The notes below the pieces were generated by a model that saw nothing but the letters and a program-made list of their open reading frames with translations, searched no databases and was not told where the DNA came from. From Marinobacter sediminum (GTDB lineage Bacteria > Pseudomonadota > Gammaproteobacteria > Pseudomonadales > Oleiphilaceae), in NCBI RefSeq assembly GCF_016820575.1, contig NZ_JAEMQH010000001.1:248001-312000 (forward strand): a DNA stretch of 64,000 nucleotides. The letters are read 5' to 3'. Position 1 is the stretch's first letter. Every line of letters starts with the position of its first letter. Positions 8,453 to 16,132 of the stretch are shown here, in pieces. Position numbers and translations under genes: made by a program.

Positions 8453-9403
8453 ATGGACGAATTGCCAGAAGAGGAAAAACCGGGCATCCCGGCCTGGGTT
8501 GTCACCTTCGCCGACCTGATGTCACTGTTGATGTGCTTCTTCGTGTTGCTGCTGTCGTTCTCCGAAATCGACGCCATGAAGTTCAAGCAGATTGCCGGTG
8601 AGCTGTCGAAGGCGTTCGGGGTTCAGCGCGACGTCCCTGCTCTGGACATCCCCATGGGCACCAGCCCGATCTTCGACAAATTCTCTCCGGCACCGCCCGA
8701 GCCCACCGTAGTGAACGAGGTCAAGCAGACTACGACTGACAAGAAGCCCGAGCTGCAGACCCTCAAAAGCCCAACCGAACAAGCCATTGAAGCAGCCACC
8801 CAAGAGCAACTGGACCAGAGCACCCAAAACATCCTTGAGGTGCTGAACGAGGCCATTGAAGATGGGCGCATCAACGTAGCTCAGGACGAAGATCAGCGCA
8901 GGATCGTGATCCGTATTGAGGAAAAAGGCTCGTTCCCATCCGGGTCCGCCGACCTCACCTGGGACTTTGAGACTCTGCTATTGGACATGGCCGGCGTGCT
9001 CGCCGAGATTCCGGGCAAACTGACGGTGGAGGGGCACACCGACGACATCCCCATTCGTACCTCGCGGTTCTACAGCAACTGGGACTTGTCTGCAGCCCGG
9101 GCGGCAGCCGTCGCCAATGCGCTGTTGGCGGTTGAAGAGGTTGAGCCCACGCGACTGGCAGTCAAGGGGTTGGCCGACACCAAACCTCGGGTCAGCAACG
9201 ACACCGCTGAAAGCCGCGCCAAAAACCGTCGGGTGGAAATCATCATTGACCTGTCAGGGCCGCTGAAGGAACAGGAAATTGAGCTCCGGGAGCTGGTGGA
9301 GTCGGGCGCTCTCGATCAGGAAGCAGTGATCGATTTCGAAGCAGAACCGACCCCTGAGATCCTGCTGGAAGACGACAACCCGAATAACGACATCACCTGG
9401 TAA
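8453..9403 (+). CDS. pomB: Flagellar stator protein PomB (MotB family)
   Basis: This 316-residue stator subunit has a short cytoplasmic head (DELPEEEKPGIPAW), one membrane helix with the ion-binding Asp21 (VVTFADLMSLLMCFFVLLLSF), and the plug/linker FSEIDAMKFKQIAGELSKAFG. A low-complexity linker of about 80 residues follows, then an OmpA-type peptidoglycan-binding domain (about 160-275) with VEGHTDDIPI, NWDLSAARAAAVANALL and NRRVEIIIDL. It anchors the stator to the wall so that ion flow through PomAB drives rotation. An acidic C-terminal tail of about 40 residues extends beyond the OmpA domain. The spacer to pomA is 3 nt. Confidence 0.95.
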   Translation: MDELPEEEKPGIPAWVVTFADLMSLLMCFFVLLLSFSEIDAMKFKQIAGELSKAFGVQRDVPALDIPMGTSPIFDKFSPAPPEPTVVNEVKQTTTDKKPELQTLKSPTEQAIEAATQEQLDQSTQNILEVLNEAIEDGRINVAQDEDQRRIVIRIEEKGSFPSGSADLTWDFETLLLDMAGVLAEIPGKLTVEGHTDDIPIRTSRFYSNWDLSAARAAAVANALLAVEEVEPTRLAVKGLADTKPRVSNDTAESRAKNRRVEIIIDLSGPLKEQEIELRELVESGALDQEAVIDFEAEPTPEILLEDDNPNNDITW

Positions 9404-9451
9404 TCGCCCACACCTTCTGGCTGCCCATTTCAGTGCAAATCCGACATATGC

Positions 9452-9466
9452 GCACCTCTTTAGTGC
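9452..9466. promoter_or_regulatory. NtrC-type enhancer site upstream of the ammonium transporter
   Basis: GCAC-CTCTTTA-GTGC matches the NtrC consensus GCAC-Y-N5-R-GTGC exactly. Its centre lies about 90 bp upstream of the sigma-54 element, the usual distance for an NtrC enhancer. Confidence 0.7.
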
Positions 9467-9543
9467 AGTAATTCACCATTGGGCATCGGACTTCCCATCC
9501 AATTCCACCACAACTGACTAACGCTCCTGATTTTGCATCGTTT

Positions 9544-9559
9544 TGGAACGTCTCTTGCT
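9544..9559 (+). promoter_or_regulatory. Sigma-54 promoter of the ammonium transporter
   Basis: TGGAACG-TCTC-TTGCT has the -24 GG and -12 GC at the correct spacing of the RpoN consensus TGGCACG-N4-TTGCW, with one mismatch. It lies about 70 bp before the GTG start and predicts expression under nitrogen limitation together with the NtrC site upstream. Confidence 0.75.
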
Positions 9560-9627
9560 TCTATGCACCCGACCAATGCATAACAAGCCCGACCGAGGCC
9601 AACAAAACAACTCAGGAGCGAAAACCC

Positions 9628-10836
9628 GTGGACATCACGAGTGCAGTACACACCCTGACTGAGAGCGCTAACACGCTGTTCATCCTTATCGGTGCCATCA
9701 TGGTACTGGCCATGCACGCCGGCTTTGCCTTCCTCGAAGTGGGCACCGTGCGGCACAAGAACCAGGTTAACGCCCTGGTCAAGATCATGACCGATTTCGG
9801 CGTCTCTGCCGTGGCCTACTTCTTCGTGGGCTACTACATCGCCTACGGCAGCCACTTCATGTCCGGTGCGGCCGAACTGACCGCCAGCAACGGCTACGAA
9901 CTGGTCAAGTTCTTCTTCCTGATGACCTTCGCGGCAGCCATTCCCGCTATCGTGTCCGGCGGCATCGCCGAGCGCGCGAAGTTCTACCCGATGCTGATCG
10001 CCTCCGCTCTCATCGTCGCCTTGGTGTACCCGTTTTTCGAGGGCCTGATCTGGAACGGCAACTACGGTTTCCAGGCCTGGCTTGAGAGCCAGTTTGGTGC
10101 ATCCTTCCACGACTTCGCAGGCTCCGTTGTGGTGCATGCTGTAGGTGGCTGGATTGCCCTGGCCGCGGTTCTGCTGCTCGGCGCTCGTAACGGCCGCTAC
10201 CGCAACGGCCGAGTGGTCGCCTTCGCTCCGTCCAACATTCCGTTCCTGGCGCTGGGCGCCTGGATTCTGACCGTCGGCTGGTTCGGCTTCAATGTGATGT
10301 CCGCGCAAACCCTCGACGGCATCAGTGGCTTGGTGGCCGTCAACAGCCTGATGGCTATGGTCGGTGGCATCCTGGTGGCCATGTTGGTGGGTCGCAAGGA
10401 CCCGGGCTTCATCCACAACGGACCGCTGGCCGGCCTGGTGGCGGTCTGTGCCGGCTCGGACCTGATGCACCCGGTGGGTGCACTGATCACCGGCGGTGTT
10501 GCCGGCGCCATCTTCGTTTACCTGTTCGAATGGGCCCAGGCCAAGATTGAGCGCCTGGACGATGTGCTGGGTGTCTGGCCTCTGCATGGCGTCTGCGGTG
10601 TCTGGGGTGCGATTGCCTGCGGCATTTTCGGCCAGGAAGCCTTCGGCGGCCTGGGCGGAGTCAGCCTGATGTCGCAGATCATCGGTTCCGTAGCCGGTGT
10701 CCTGGTAGCCTTCGTGGGCGGCCTGATTGTGTACGGCGTCATCAATGCCATCTCCGGCCTGCGCCTAACCGAGGAAGAAGAGTTCAACGGCGCGGACGTC
10801 AGTATTCACCGTATTGGTGCAACCTCCGTCGAATAG
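9628..10836 (+). CDS. Ammonium transporter, Amt family
   Basis: This 402-residue polytopic inner-membrane channel takes up ammonium. Visible features are AFLEVGTVRHKNQVNALVK, the signature VVHAVGGWIALAAVLLLGARNGRY, and the twin-His pair, one in VHAVGGW and the other in WPLHGVCGVWGAIACGIFG. The start is GTG with AGGAG upstream. The family is usually co-transcribed with the PII gene glnK, but none is next to this copy. Control by nitrogen is inferred from the sigma-54 promoter and NtrC site in the 224-bp upstream region, which otherwise holds no gene. A strong terminator follows the stop. Confidence 0.95.
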   Translation: MDITSAVHTLTESANTLFILIGAIMVLAMHAGFAFLEVGTVRHKNQVNALVKIMTDFGVSAVAYFFVGYYIAYGSHFMSGAAELTASNGYELVKFFFLMTFAAAIPAIVSGGIAERAKFYPMLIASALIVALVYPFFEGLIWNGNYGFQAWLESQFGASFHDFAGSVVVHAVGGWIALAAVLLLGARNGRYRNGRVVAFAPSNIPFLALGAWILTVGWFGFNVMSAQTLDGISGLVAVNSLMAMVGGILVAMLVGRKDPGFIHNGPLAGLVAVCAGSDLMHPVGALITGGVAGAIFVYLFEWAQAKIERLDDVLGVWPLHGVCGVWGAIACGIFGQEAFGGLGGVSLMSQIIGSVAGVLVAFVGGLIVYGVINAISGLRLTEEEEFNGADVSIHRIGATSVE

Positions 10837-10856
10837 GGCAGCTGGGTACCAAAATG

Positions 10857-10885
10857 AAACAGGCGGCCGTTTGGCCGCCTGTTTT
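10857..10885 (+). terminator. Rho-independent terminator after the ammonium transporter
   Basis: A perfect 12-bp stem (AAACAGGCGGCC / GGCCGCCTGTTT) with a GTTT loop runs into TTTT. It lies 20 nt after the stop codon and isolates the transporter from the Anbu cluster. The remaining 150 bases before the next gene hold TTGACA at 10901 as a possible -35, without a convincing -10. Confidence 0.88.
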
Positions 10886-11038
10886 CGTTCTAGCCCTGAA
10901 TTGACAGAACGGCCGTCCTCTCCTTTGCTGTAAGACAGGGCACGACATCAACAACCTAGCCACTGGCCCGCCTTTTGCTACCTATTACCGTAGTGAGTGC
11001 CGATTTCACCGGCACCCTCCAAGGAGACGAACGGAATC

Positions 11039-12472
11039 ATGCTGATTGAGACACCGGACGCAGGTCTGTTTGATGAACTGTTCGATAAGGACAATCGAGT
11101 ACGGCCCCATTGCCGTATGCTGGAAAAATGGTTGCTCGAATCGGATGAAAACCTGATTGCGGAAAAACGCCGGGAAGCCGATGTGTTGTTCCAGCGTTTG
11201 GGCATCACTTTTAACGTCTACGGTGAGGACCAGGGCGCCGACCGACTGATCCCGTTTGACCTGATCCCCCGGATTATTTCCGCCAGCGACTGGCACAAAC
11301 TTCAGGCCGGTTTACGCCAGCGAGTAACAGCGCTGAACCGCTTTCTGCACGACATCTACCACAACTATGAAATCGTGAAAGCTGGCGTAATCAGTGCCGA
11401 GCAGGTATTTGCCAACAGCCAGTACCAGCCCGGCATGCAAAACCTGAAGCTGCCGAGGAACCTGTACTCCCACATCGCCGGAATCGATCTTATCCGCAAC
11501 AACGATGGCGATTTTTACGTGCTGGAGGACAATCTTCGGTGCCCCAGCGGGGTCTCGTACATGCTGGAGAATCGCCGGATGATGATGCGGCTGTTCCCCG
11601 AATTGTTTGCCCACTCACCGGTGGCTCCGGTGGAGCACTACCCCAATCTGCTGGGCGAAACCCTGCGCGCCGCTTCATTAAAGGCTAACCCAACGGTGGC
11701 TGTGCTCACCCCAGGCCGGTTCAACAGTGCCTATTTCGAGCACGCCTTCCTGGCGCGACAGATGGGCGTGGAGCTGGTAGAAGGCGCCGACCTGTTCGTG
11801 CACCAGAACAAGGTCTACATGAAAACCACCGTAGGCCCGCAACAGGTGGATGTTATCTACCGCCGCGTCGACGACGATTTCCTCGACCCGCTGGCCGGCA
11901 ACCCAAGTTCAATGCTGGGCGTGCCCGGGCTTTATGCCGCCTACCGAACCGGTAACGTGGTCCTGGCCAACGCCATGGGCACGGGGATTGCGGACGACAA
12001 GTCGATCTACCCGTATGTGCCGGACATGATCCGCTTCTATCTCAGCGAAGAACCCATTCTGAAGAATGTGCCAACCTGGCAGTGCCGCAAGAAGAAAGAC
12101 CTGCAATACGTGCTGGACCACCTGCCGGAACTGGTCGTTAAAGAAGCTCAGGGTGCCGGCGGCTACGGCATGCTGATCGGGCCCAAGGCCAGCAAGAAAG
12201 AGCTGGAAACCTTCCGCGGTCTGCTCAAGGCACACCCCGAAGATTACATTGCCCAACCGACACTCAGCCTGTCCACCTGTCCCACCTTCGTGGACGAGGG
12301 TGTGGCACCCCGGCACCTGGATCTCCGGCCCTTCGTGCTGTCCGGCAAGAAGATTCAGATGGTCCCCGGCGGGCTGACCCGCGTGGCCCTGAAAAAGGGC
12401 TCACTGGTAGTGAACTCCTCTCAGGGCGGTGGCACCAAAGACACTTGGGTACTGGAGGACGACTTATGCTGA
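11039..12472 (+). CDS. Circularly permuted ATP-grasp protein of the Anbu cluster
   Basis: This 477-residue protein (DUF404/DUF407, type-2 circularly permuted ATP-grasp) is predicted to form amide bonds with ATP. Visible features are IAGIDLIRNNDGDFYVLEDNLRCPSGVSYMLENR, a family hallmark carrying acidic metal ligands, and VVKEAQGAGGYGMLIG, the permuted glycine-rich loop. I start at ATG 11039, with AAGGAG 12 nt upstream. It overlaps the alpha-E gene by 7 nt and heads the conserved run ATP-grasp, alpha-E, transglutaminase, Anbu. In other bacteria this set travels together, and the ligase has been proposed to make a small peptide-like product linked to the Anbu protease. Confidence 0.92.
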   Translation: MLIETPDAGLFDELFDKDNRVRPHCRMLEKWLLESDENLIAEKRREADVLFQRLGITFNVYGEDQGADRLIPFDLIPRIISASDWHKLQAGLRQRVTALNRFLHDIYHNYEIVKAGVISAEQVFANSQYQPGMQNLKLPRNLYSHIAGIDLIRNNDGDFYVLEDNLRCPSGVSYMLENRRMMMRLFPELFAHSPVAPVEHYPNLLGETLRAASLKANPTVAVLTPGRFNSAYFEHAFLARQMGVELVEGADLFVHQNKVYMKTTVGPQQVDVIYRRVDDDFLDPLAGNPSSMLGVPGLYAAYRTGNVVLANAMGTGIADDKSIYPYVPDMIRFYLSEEPILKNVPTWQCRKKKDLQYVLDHLPELVVKEAQGAGGYGMLIGPKASKKELETFRGLLKAHPEDYIAQPTLSLSTCPTFVDEGVAPRHLDLRPFVLSGKKIQMVPGGLTRVALKKGSLVVNSSQGGGTKDTWVLEDDLC

Positions 12473-13404
12473 GCCGCGCAGCCTCCAGCCTGTTTTGGAT
12501 GGCCCGTTATCTGGAGCGGGCAGAAAGCCAGGCCAGACAACTGGATGTCAGTTTGAACATGGCCCTGATCGACGTTCCGGAAGACCGCACCGAACAACTC
12601 TCCGTGCCGCTGCTGGTCTCTGGCACCTACGATGAGTTCTTCCAACACCATGAAGAGATCACGCCCCAGAACCTGATCGACTTCCTGTTGCTGGATGATC
12701 AGCACCCGGCCAGCGTCTTTAACTACATTCGAAACGCCCGGGACAACGCGCTCCATGTCCGGGGCAACCTGTCGGCCGATGTCTGGGAAACCATCAACCG
12801 GGCCTGGCTGGACCTGAAAGTACTGCAGCAAGAGGGCGTCACCGAATCCAACGCCAGCTCCGTATTCGACTGGATTCGCGAACGCTCGCACATGTTCCGG
12901 GGCGCCGCCTATGGCACCCTGCTGCGCAACGATGCCTTCCACTTCCTGCGCCTGGGCACGATCATCGAGCGCGCGGATACCACCGCGCGGGTGCTGGATA
13001 TTCGCCACGTCATGGCAACAAAGGCGATGGAGGAGCAGGCCACTCAGTCCTTCTTCGAGTGGACCGCCCTGCTGAATTCCCTGGCGGCGTTCGAAGCTTA
13101 CCAGAACACCTACGGGCACAGCCTGGACCCCACCAGTGTTGCGGAATTGCTGATTCTCTCCCATGAACTGCCGCGGTCCCTGCACAGCTGCCTGGAGGAA
13201 ATTGCCGGCCTGCTAGAGCGGGTTGAAAGTGGTTCCGCTCAGAGAGCACGGCGCATGGCCTCAAGCCTCTATGCCAACATCCGTTTCGGTGATACCGCCT
13301 ACATCGAGGAACGTGGCCTGCATGACTACCTCGTGGATTTCCTGGCAAGGATTCAGCGCATTGCCGGTCAAATTCAGAAAGACTACATGGGGTGGCACCA
13401 ATGA
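12466..13404 (+). CDS. Alpha-E domain protein (DUF403)
   Basis: This 312-residue all-helical protein opens with the family signature MLSRAASSLFWMARYLERAESQARQLD and continues with LRLGTIIERADTTARVLDIRHVM, the second conserved motif. Alpha-E proteins almost always follow the permuted ATP-grasp protein and are thought to work in a complex with it; the biochemical role is not established. The start ATG lies inside the end of the ATP-grasp gene, and the stop overlaps the transglutaminase start (ATGA), so translation of all three is coupled. Confidence 0.92.
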   Translation: MLSRAASSLFWMARYLERAESQARQLDVSLNMALIDVPEDRTEQLSVPLLVSGTYDEFFQHHEEITPQNLIDFLLLDDQHPASVFNYIRNARDNALHVRGNLSADVWETINRAWLDLKVLQQEGVTESNASSVFDWIRERSHMFRGAAYGTLLRNDAFHFLRLGTIIERADTTARVLDIRHVMATKAMEEQATQSFFEWTALLNSLAAFEAYQNTYGHSLDPTSVAELLILSHELPRSLHSCLEEIAGLLERVESGSAQRARRMASSLYANIRFGDTAYIEERGLHDYLVDFLARIQRIAGQIQKDYMGWHQ

Positions 13405-14186
13405 GACTGCATATTCGTCACGAGACGACCTACACCTACGAATCGCCGGTACGCAACAGCATCCAGTACATCCGGCTGACGCCCCGGAACACGCCCCAGC
13501 AGCGTATCCACGAGTGGCACCTGGACACCCCGGGCGAAACTAGCGAGATGATCGACGGTTATGGCAACCCGGTAACGGTGATGACCCTGAAGAAGGCGTT
13601 TCCCAGCATCACACTGGTCGCCGAAGGCATTGTCGACCTGACCGGTAAACCCCTGACCAAGGACGACTCCCCGTTTCCACCCGAGGTGTTTCTGTGCGAC
13701 ACGCCGCTGACCGAGGTGGACGATGATCTGAAGGCGTTCGCCGAACAGTACTCGCCCAACAAACGCAGCCTGCTTCGCCTGATGAAGCATCTACGCGAAC
13801 ACATCGCGTTTACCCCGGGAGTCACCAAAGTGACCCACACCGCGGCGGAGGCCTTCAAGCTCGGTGCTGGTGTGTGCCAGGACCATACCCATATCTTCAT
13901 CGCCTGTTGTCGTTATATCGGCGTGCCGGCTCGCTATGTCAGTGGCTACATTCATTCGGTCAGTGATGACCACGTGGCCACCCATGCCTGGGCCGAAGTC
14001 TGGCTGGGCAGTAACTGGCAGACCTTCGATGTGGTCAACACCCTGAACGTGGCCGAAAGCCACCTGAAACTGGCGGTCGGCCTGGACTACCTGGATGTGG
14101 CGCCCGTTCGCGGCATGCGCAACGGCGGTGGAACCGAGCACATGCAAACCCGGGCCTGGGTGACCGAGGCCGCGCAAGCGCAGTAA
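13401..14186 (+). CDS. Transglutaminase-like cysteine protease of the Anbu cluster
   Basis: This 261-residue protein has an N-terminal beta domain of the bacterial transglutaminase-like type (MRLHIRHETTYTYESPVRNSIQYIRLTPR) and a papain-like core with Cys in GAGVCQDHTHIF, His in DHVATHAWAEVWL and Asp in WQTFDVVN, the full Cys-His-Asp triad. The reaction could be amide hydrolysis or transfer. It is coupled to the alpha-E gene by a 4-nt overlap and followed after 93 nt by the Anbu gene. No signal peptide is seen, so it is cytoplasmic like its partners. Confidence 0.92.
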   Translation: MRLHIRHETTYTYESPVRNSIQYIRLTPRNTPQQRIHEWHLDTPGETSEMIDGYGNPVTVMTLKKAFPSITLVAEGIVDLTGKPLTKDDSPFPPEVFLCDTPLTEVDDDLKAFAEQYSPNKRSLLRLMKHLREHIAFTPGVTKVTHTAAEAFKLGAGVCQDHTHIFIACCRYIGVPARYVSGYIHSVSDDHVATHAWAEVWLGSNWQTFDVVNTLNVAESHLKLAVGLDYLDVAPVRGMRNGGGTEHMQTRAWVTEAAQAQ

Positions 14187-14279
14187 CAAAACTGCCAAAA
14201 AACGCACAATAAAGCGCTCACGTTCCGGCTGAATTCGTTTTAGACTACGCGCATTATTGGAGCCTGGCAGGAGGGCTTT

Positions 14280-15005
14280 ATGACTTATTGCGTAGCGATG
14301 CGACTGGCCGACGGGCTGGTGTTTGCGTCGGATTCCCGGACCAATGCCGGTTTCGACCAGATCTCGACATTCCGTAAGATGCATGTGTTCGAAAAGCCGG
14401 GCGAACGTGAGCTGGTGTTGCTGTCCGCCGGCAACCTGGCCACCAGTCAGAGTGTGATCAGCCTGCTGGAGCGCCGCGCCGGCACAGACACCACCAACGT
14501 GCTCAACACCGCTACCATGTTTGAGACCGCCGAAATCGTGGGCCAGACCATGCGCGAAGTGATCCGCCGGGATAACCCGGACGGCAAGCTGAGCCATGTG
14601 GATTTCAGCTGTTCGCTGATTCTCGGGGGACAGATCAAAGGCGAAGCACCGCGCCTGTTCAACGTCTACCCGGAAGGCAACTTCATTGAGGCAACCGAAG
14701 AAACACCTTACTTCCAGATTGGCGAGTCCAAGTACGGCAAACCGATCCTCGACCGGATCGTGAACTACCGGACACCACTGGACCGGGCTTATCAGTGCGC
14801 CCTGATCTCATTTGACTCCACCATGAAGAGCAACCTGTCAGTGGGCATGCCCCTGGACGTTGCGATCTATCGCAAAGACGCCCTCAAGCCTTGCCTGATG
14901 GAGCGGGTTGAGGAGCAGTGTGAATACTTCCACAGCCTGAGACAGCAGTGGCACAGCGGCATCCAGGAGCTGTTCGCCAGTCTGGAACCCCCAACGACCA
15001 GCTGA
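14280..15005 (+). CDS. Anbu, proteasome-type beta-subunit protease
   Basis: This 241-residue Ntn-hydrolase belongs to the ancestral beta subunit family, which forms open helical rather than closed four-ring assemblies. The N-terminus MTYCVAMRLADGLVFASDSRTNAG exposes Thr2 as nucleophile after Met removal. Asp18 (SDSRT) and Lys33 (FRKMHVF) match the Asp and Lys of proteasome active sites. The central FSCSLILGGQIKGEAPRLFNVYPEGNF and ALISFDSTMKSNLSVGMPLDVAIY are typical of Anbu. GGAGG lies near the start. The 93-nt spacer to the transglutaminase gene leaves room for its own promoter, but none is clear. The gene converges on the lipocalin gene with a 5-nt gap. Confidence 0.93.
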   Translation: MTYCVAMRLADGLVFASDSRTNAGFDQISTFRKMHVFEKPGERELVLLSAGNLATSQSVISLLERRAGTDTTNVLNTATMFETAEIVGQTMREVIRRDNPDGKLSHVDFSCSLILGGQIKGEAPRLFNVYPEGNFIEATEETPYFQIGESKYGKPILDRIVNYRTPLDRAYQCALISFDSTMKSNLSVGMPLDVAIYRKDALKPCLMERVEEQCEYFHSLRQQWHSGIQELFASLEPPTTS

Positions 15006-15010
15006 ACGGC

Positions 15011-16132
15011 TTACTTCGCGTCATACCCGGTGAGCTCCATGTAGCCCTCCCCCGAGTGACTACCACTGACGCTGACCGGACTTTCCCAGTACGGGTACTG
15101 GCCCTCATTACGGTAATCGCCGGGCGGCGCAGCAATATCAAGATCGACACCGTAACGGGGCACCTGCAGCCGCCAGCGGGTTGGCGTTGCCTCGGCGTCC
15201 GCGTCGGGAGTCAGTATCAGATCGTCGGCACTCAGCGAAACCGCCTCACCTTCACCCGTAATCCAGGTACCTGAGGTGAACGCACCGCCGTCCTCCCGTA
15301 ACCGGAACGTCATCAGCTTGTTGCCGGAATCCAGGTGCAGGGCAAACCAGTCCCACCCCTGCTGCCCGGTTTTCAGCAACTGACTGCTCCACTCCCGATC
15401 AAACCAGCCCTTGCCGCGGACCTTCTGGATTTCGCCGTCGATGGTGACCTTACCGGCTATGGCGATATCCACCAGACTGAAATACATCGAACCCTCACCA
15501 CTGGCCGACTTGGCGCTGAAGCCCTGATCACCGTGCGCCACCGGCGGGCCGTTCAGCCGCAGGAACAGATCGTAGGACCAGTTATCCGCCGACACCTGCA
15601 ATCGCCATCGGCCGGACTCGCCTGTACGGCTAAGCCTCCAGTCATCAAGCCAGACCTCGAACGGTTGTGCCGTGGCGCCGGCGTGACCAACATCGGCCCG
15701 GGCCAGGCGCTCGGCGAAATGATGCTGGCCACGCCAGCTGAGTGCACCGTGAGCCATCCACGCCGCCTGCAACGGCCACTGGGACGGAGCCGGCGGTGTC
15801 GCATCCGCCCGCCTCGGGGTCAATGCCTGGCGAAATTGCGTCCATTGCAGGCCCAGCGGCTCACCCGCCTGGTTTTCGAGATTGGCAGTCAGGTACCACC
15901 ATTCGATGCGGTGCTGGGGGTGGGGCCCGAAATCCTCTGGGAATTTGAGCCGGTCGCCCGGGCCCGGCTGCAAGAAAGGCACGTCGGTATCGGTCTGTTG
16001 GGACTCGGCAAGCCCCGCGAAGCCGCTGTCCTCGGACTCCCTAGAACAGCCGGCAACCAGAAAAAGCCACAAGAATGACGCCAATACCCGAAAAAAGACC
16101 GGAAAGTGAATCGAACGCACACAAGATGTCAT
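15011..16132 (-). CDS. Lipocalin-like lipoprotein, AttH/CrtC superfamily
   Basis: This 373-residue protein has a lipoprotein signal (SFLWLFLVAGC, lipobox Cys about residue 29) and two lipocalin-like beta-barrel domains. The HRIEWWYLTANLENQAGEPLGLQWTQFR segment near residue 75 and GKGWFDREWSSQLL near residue 245 are hallmarks of the AttH/carotenoid 1,2-hydratase superfamily. Members bind or modify hydrophobic ligands. It is the last gene of an operon with an ABC ATPase and an FtsX-type permease, overlapping the permease stop by 4 nt. This order recalls attEFGH-type sets, so it is probably the periplasmic lipid-binding partner of the transporter rather than a carotenoid enzyme. Confidence 0.88.
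   Translation of the reverse strand: MTSCVRSIHFPVFFRVLASFLWLFLVAGCSRESEDSGFAGLAESQQTDTDVPFLQPGPGDRLKFPEDFGPHPQHRIEWWYLTANLENQAGEPLGLQWTQFRQALTPRRADATPPAPSQWPLQAAWMAHGALSWRGQHHFAERLARADVGHAGATAQPFEVWLDDWRLSRTGESGRWRLQVSADNWSYDLFLRLNGPPVAHGDQGFSAKSASGEGSMYFSLVDIAIAGKVTIDGEIQKVRGKGWFDREWSSQLLKTGQQGWDWFALHLDSGNKLMTFRLREDGGAFTSGTWITGEGEAVSLSADDLILTPDADAEATPTRWRLQVPRYGVDLDIAAPPGDYRNEGQYPYWESPVSVSGSHSGEGYMELTGYDAK

Noticed and set aside
15011..16132. Carotenoid 1,2-hydratase in a pigment cluster
   Set aside because: The protein shares the superfamily fold, but no carotenoid genes are present and the ABC context points to a lipid-binding role.
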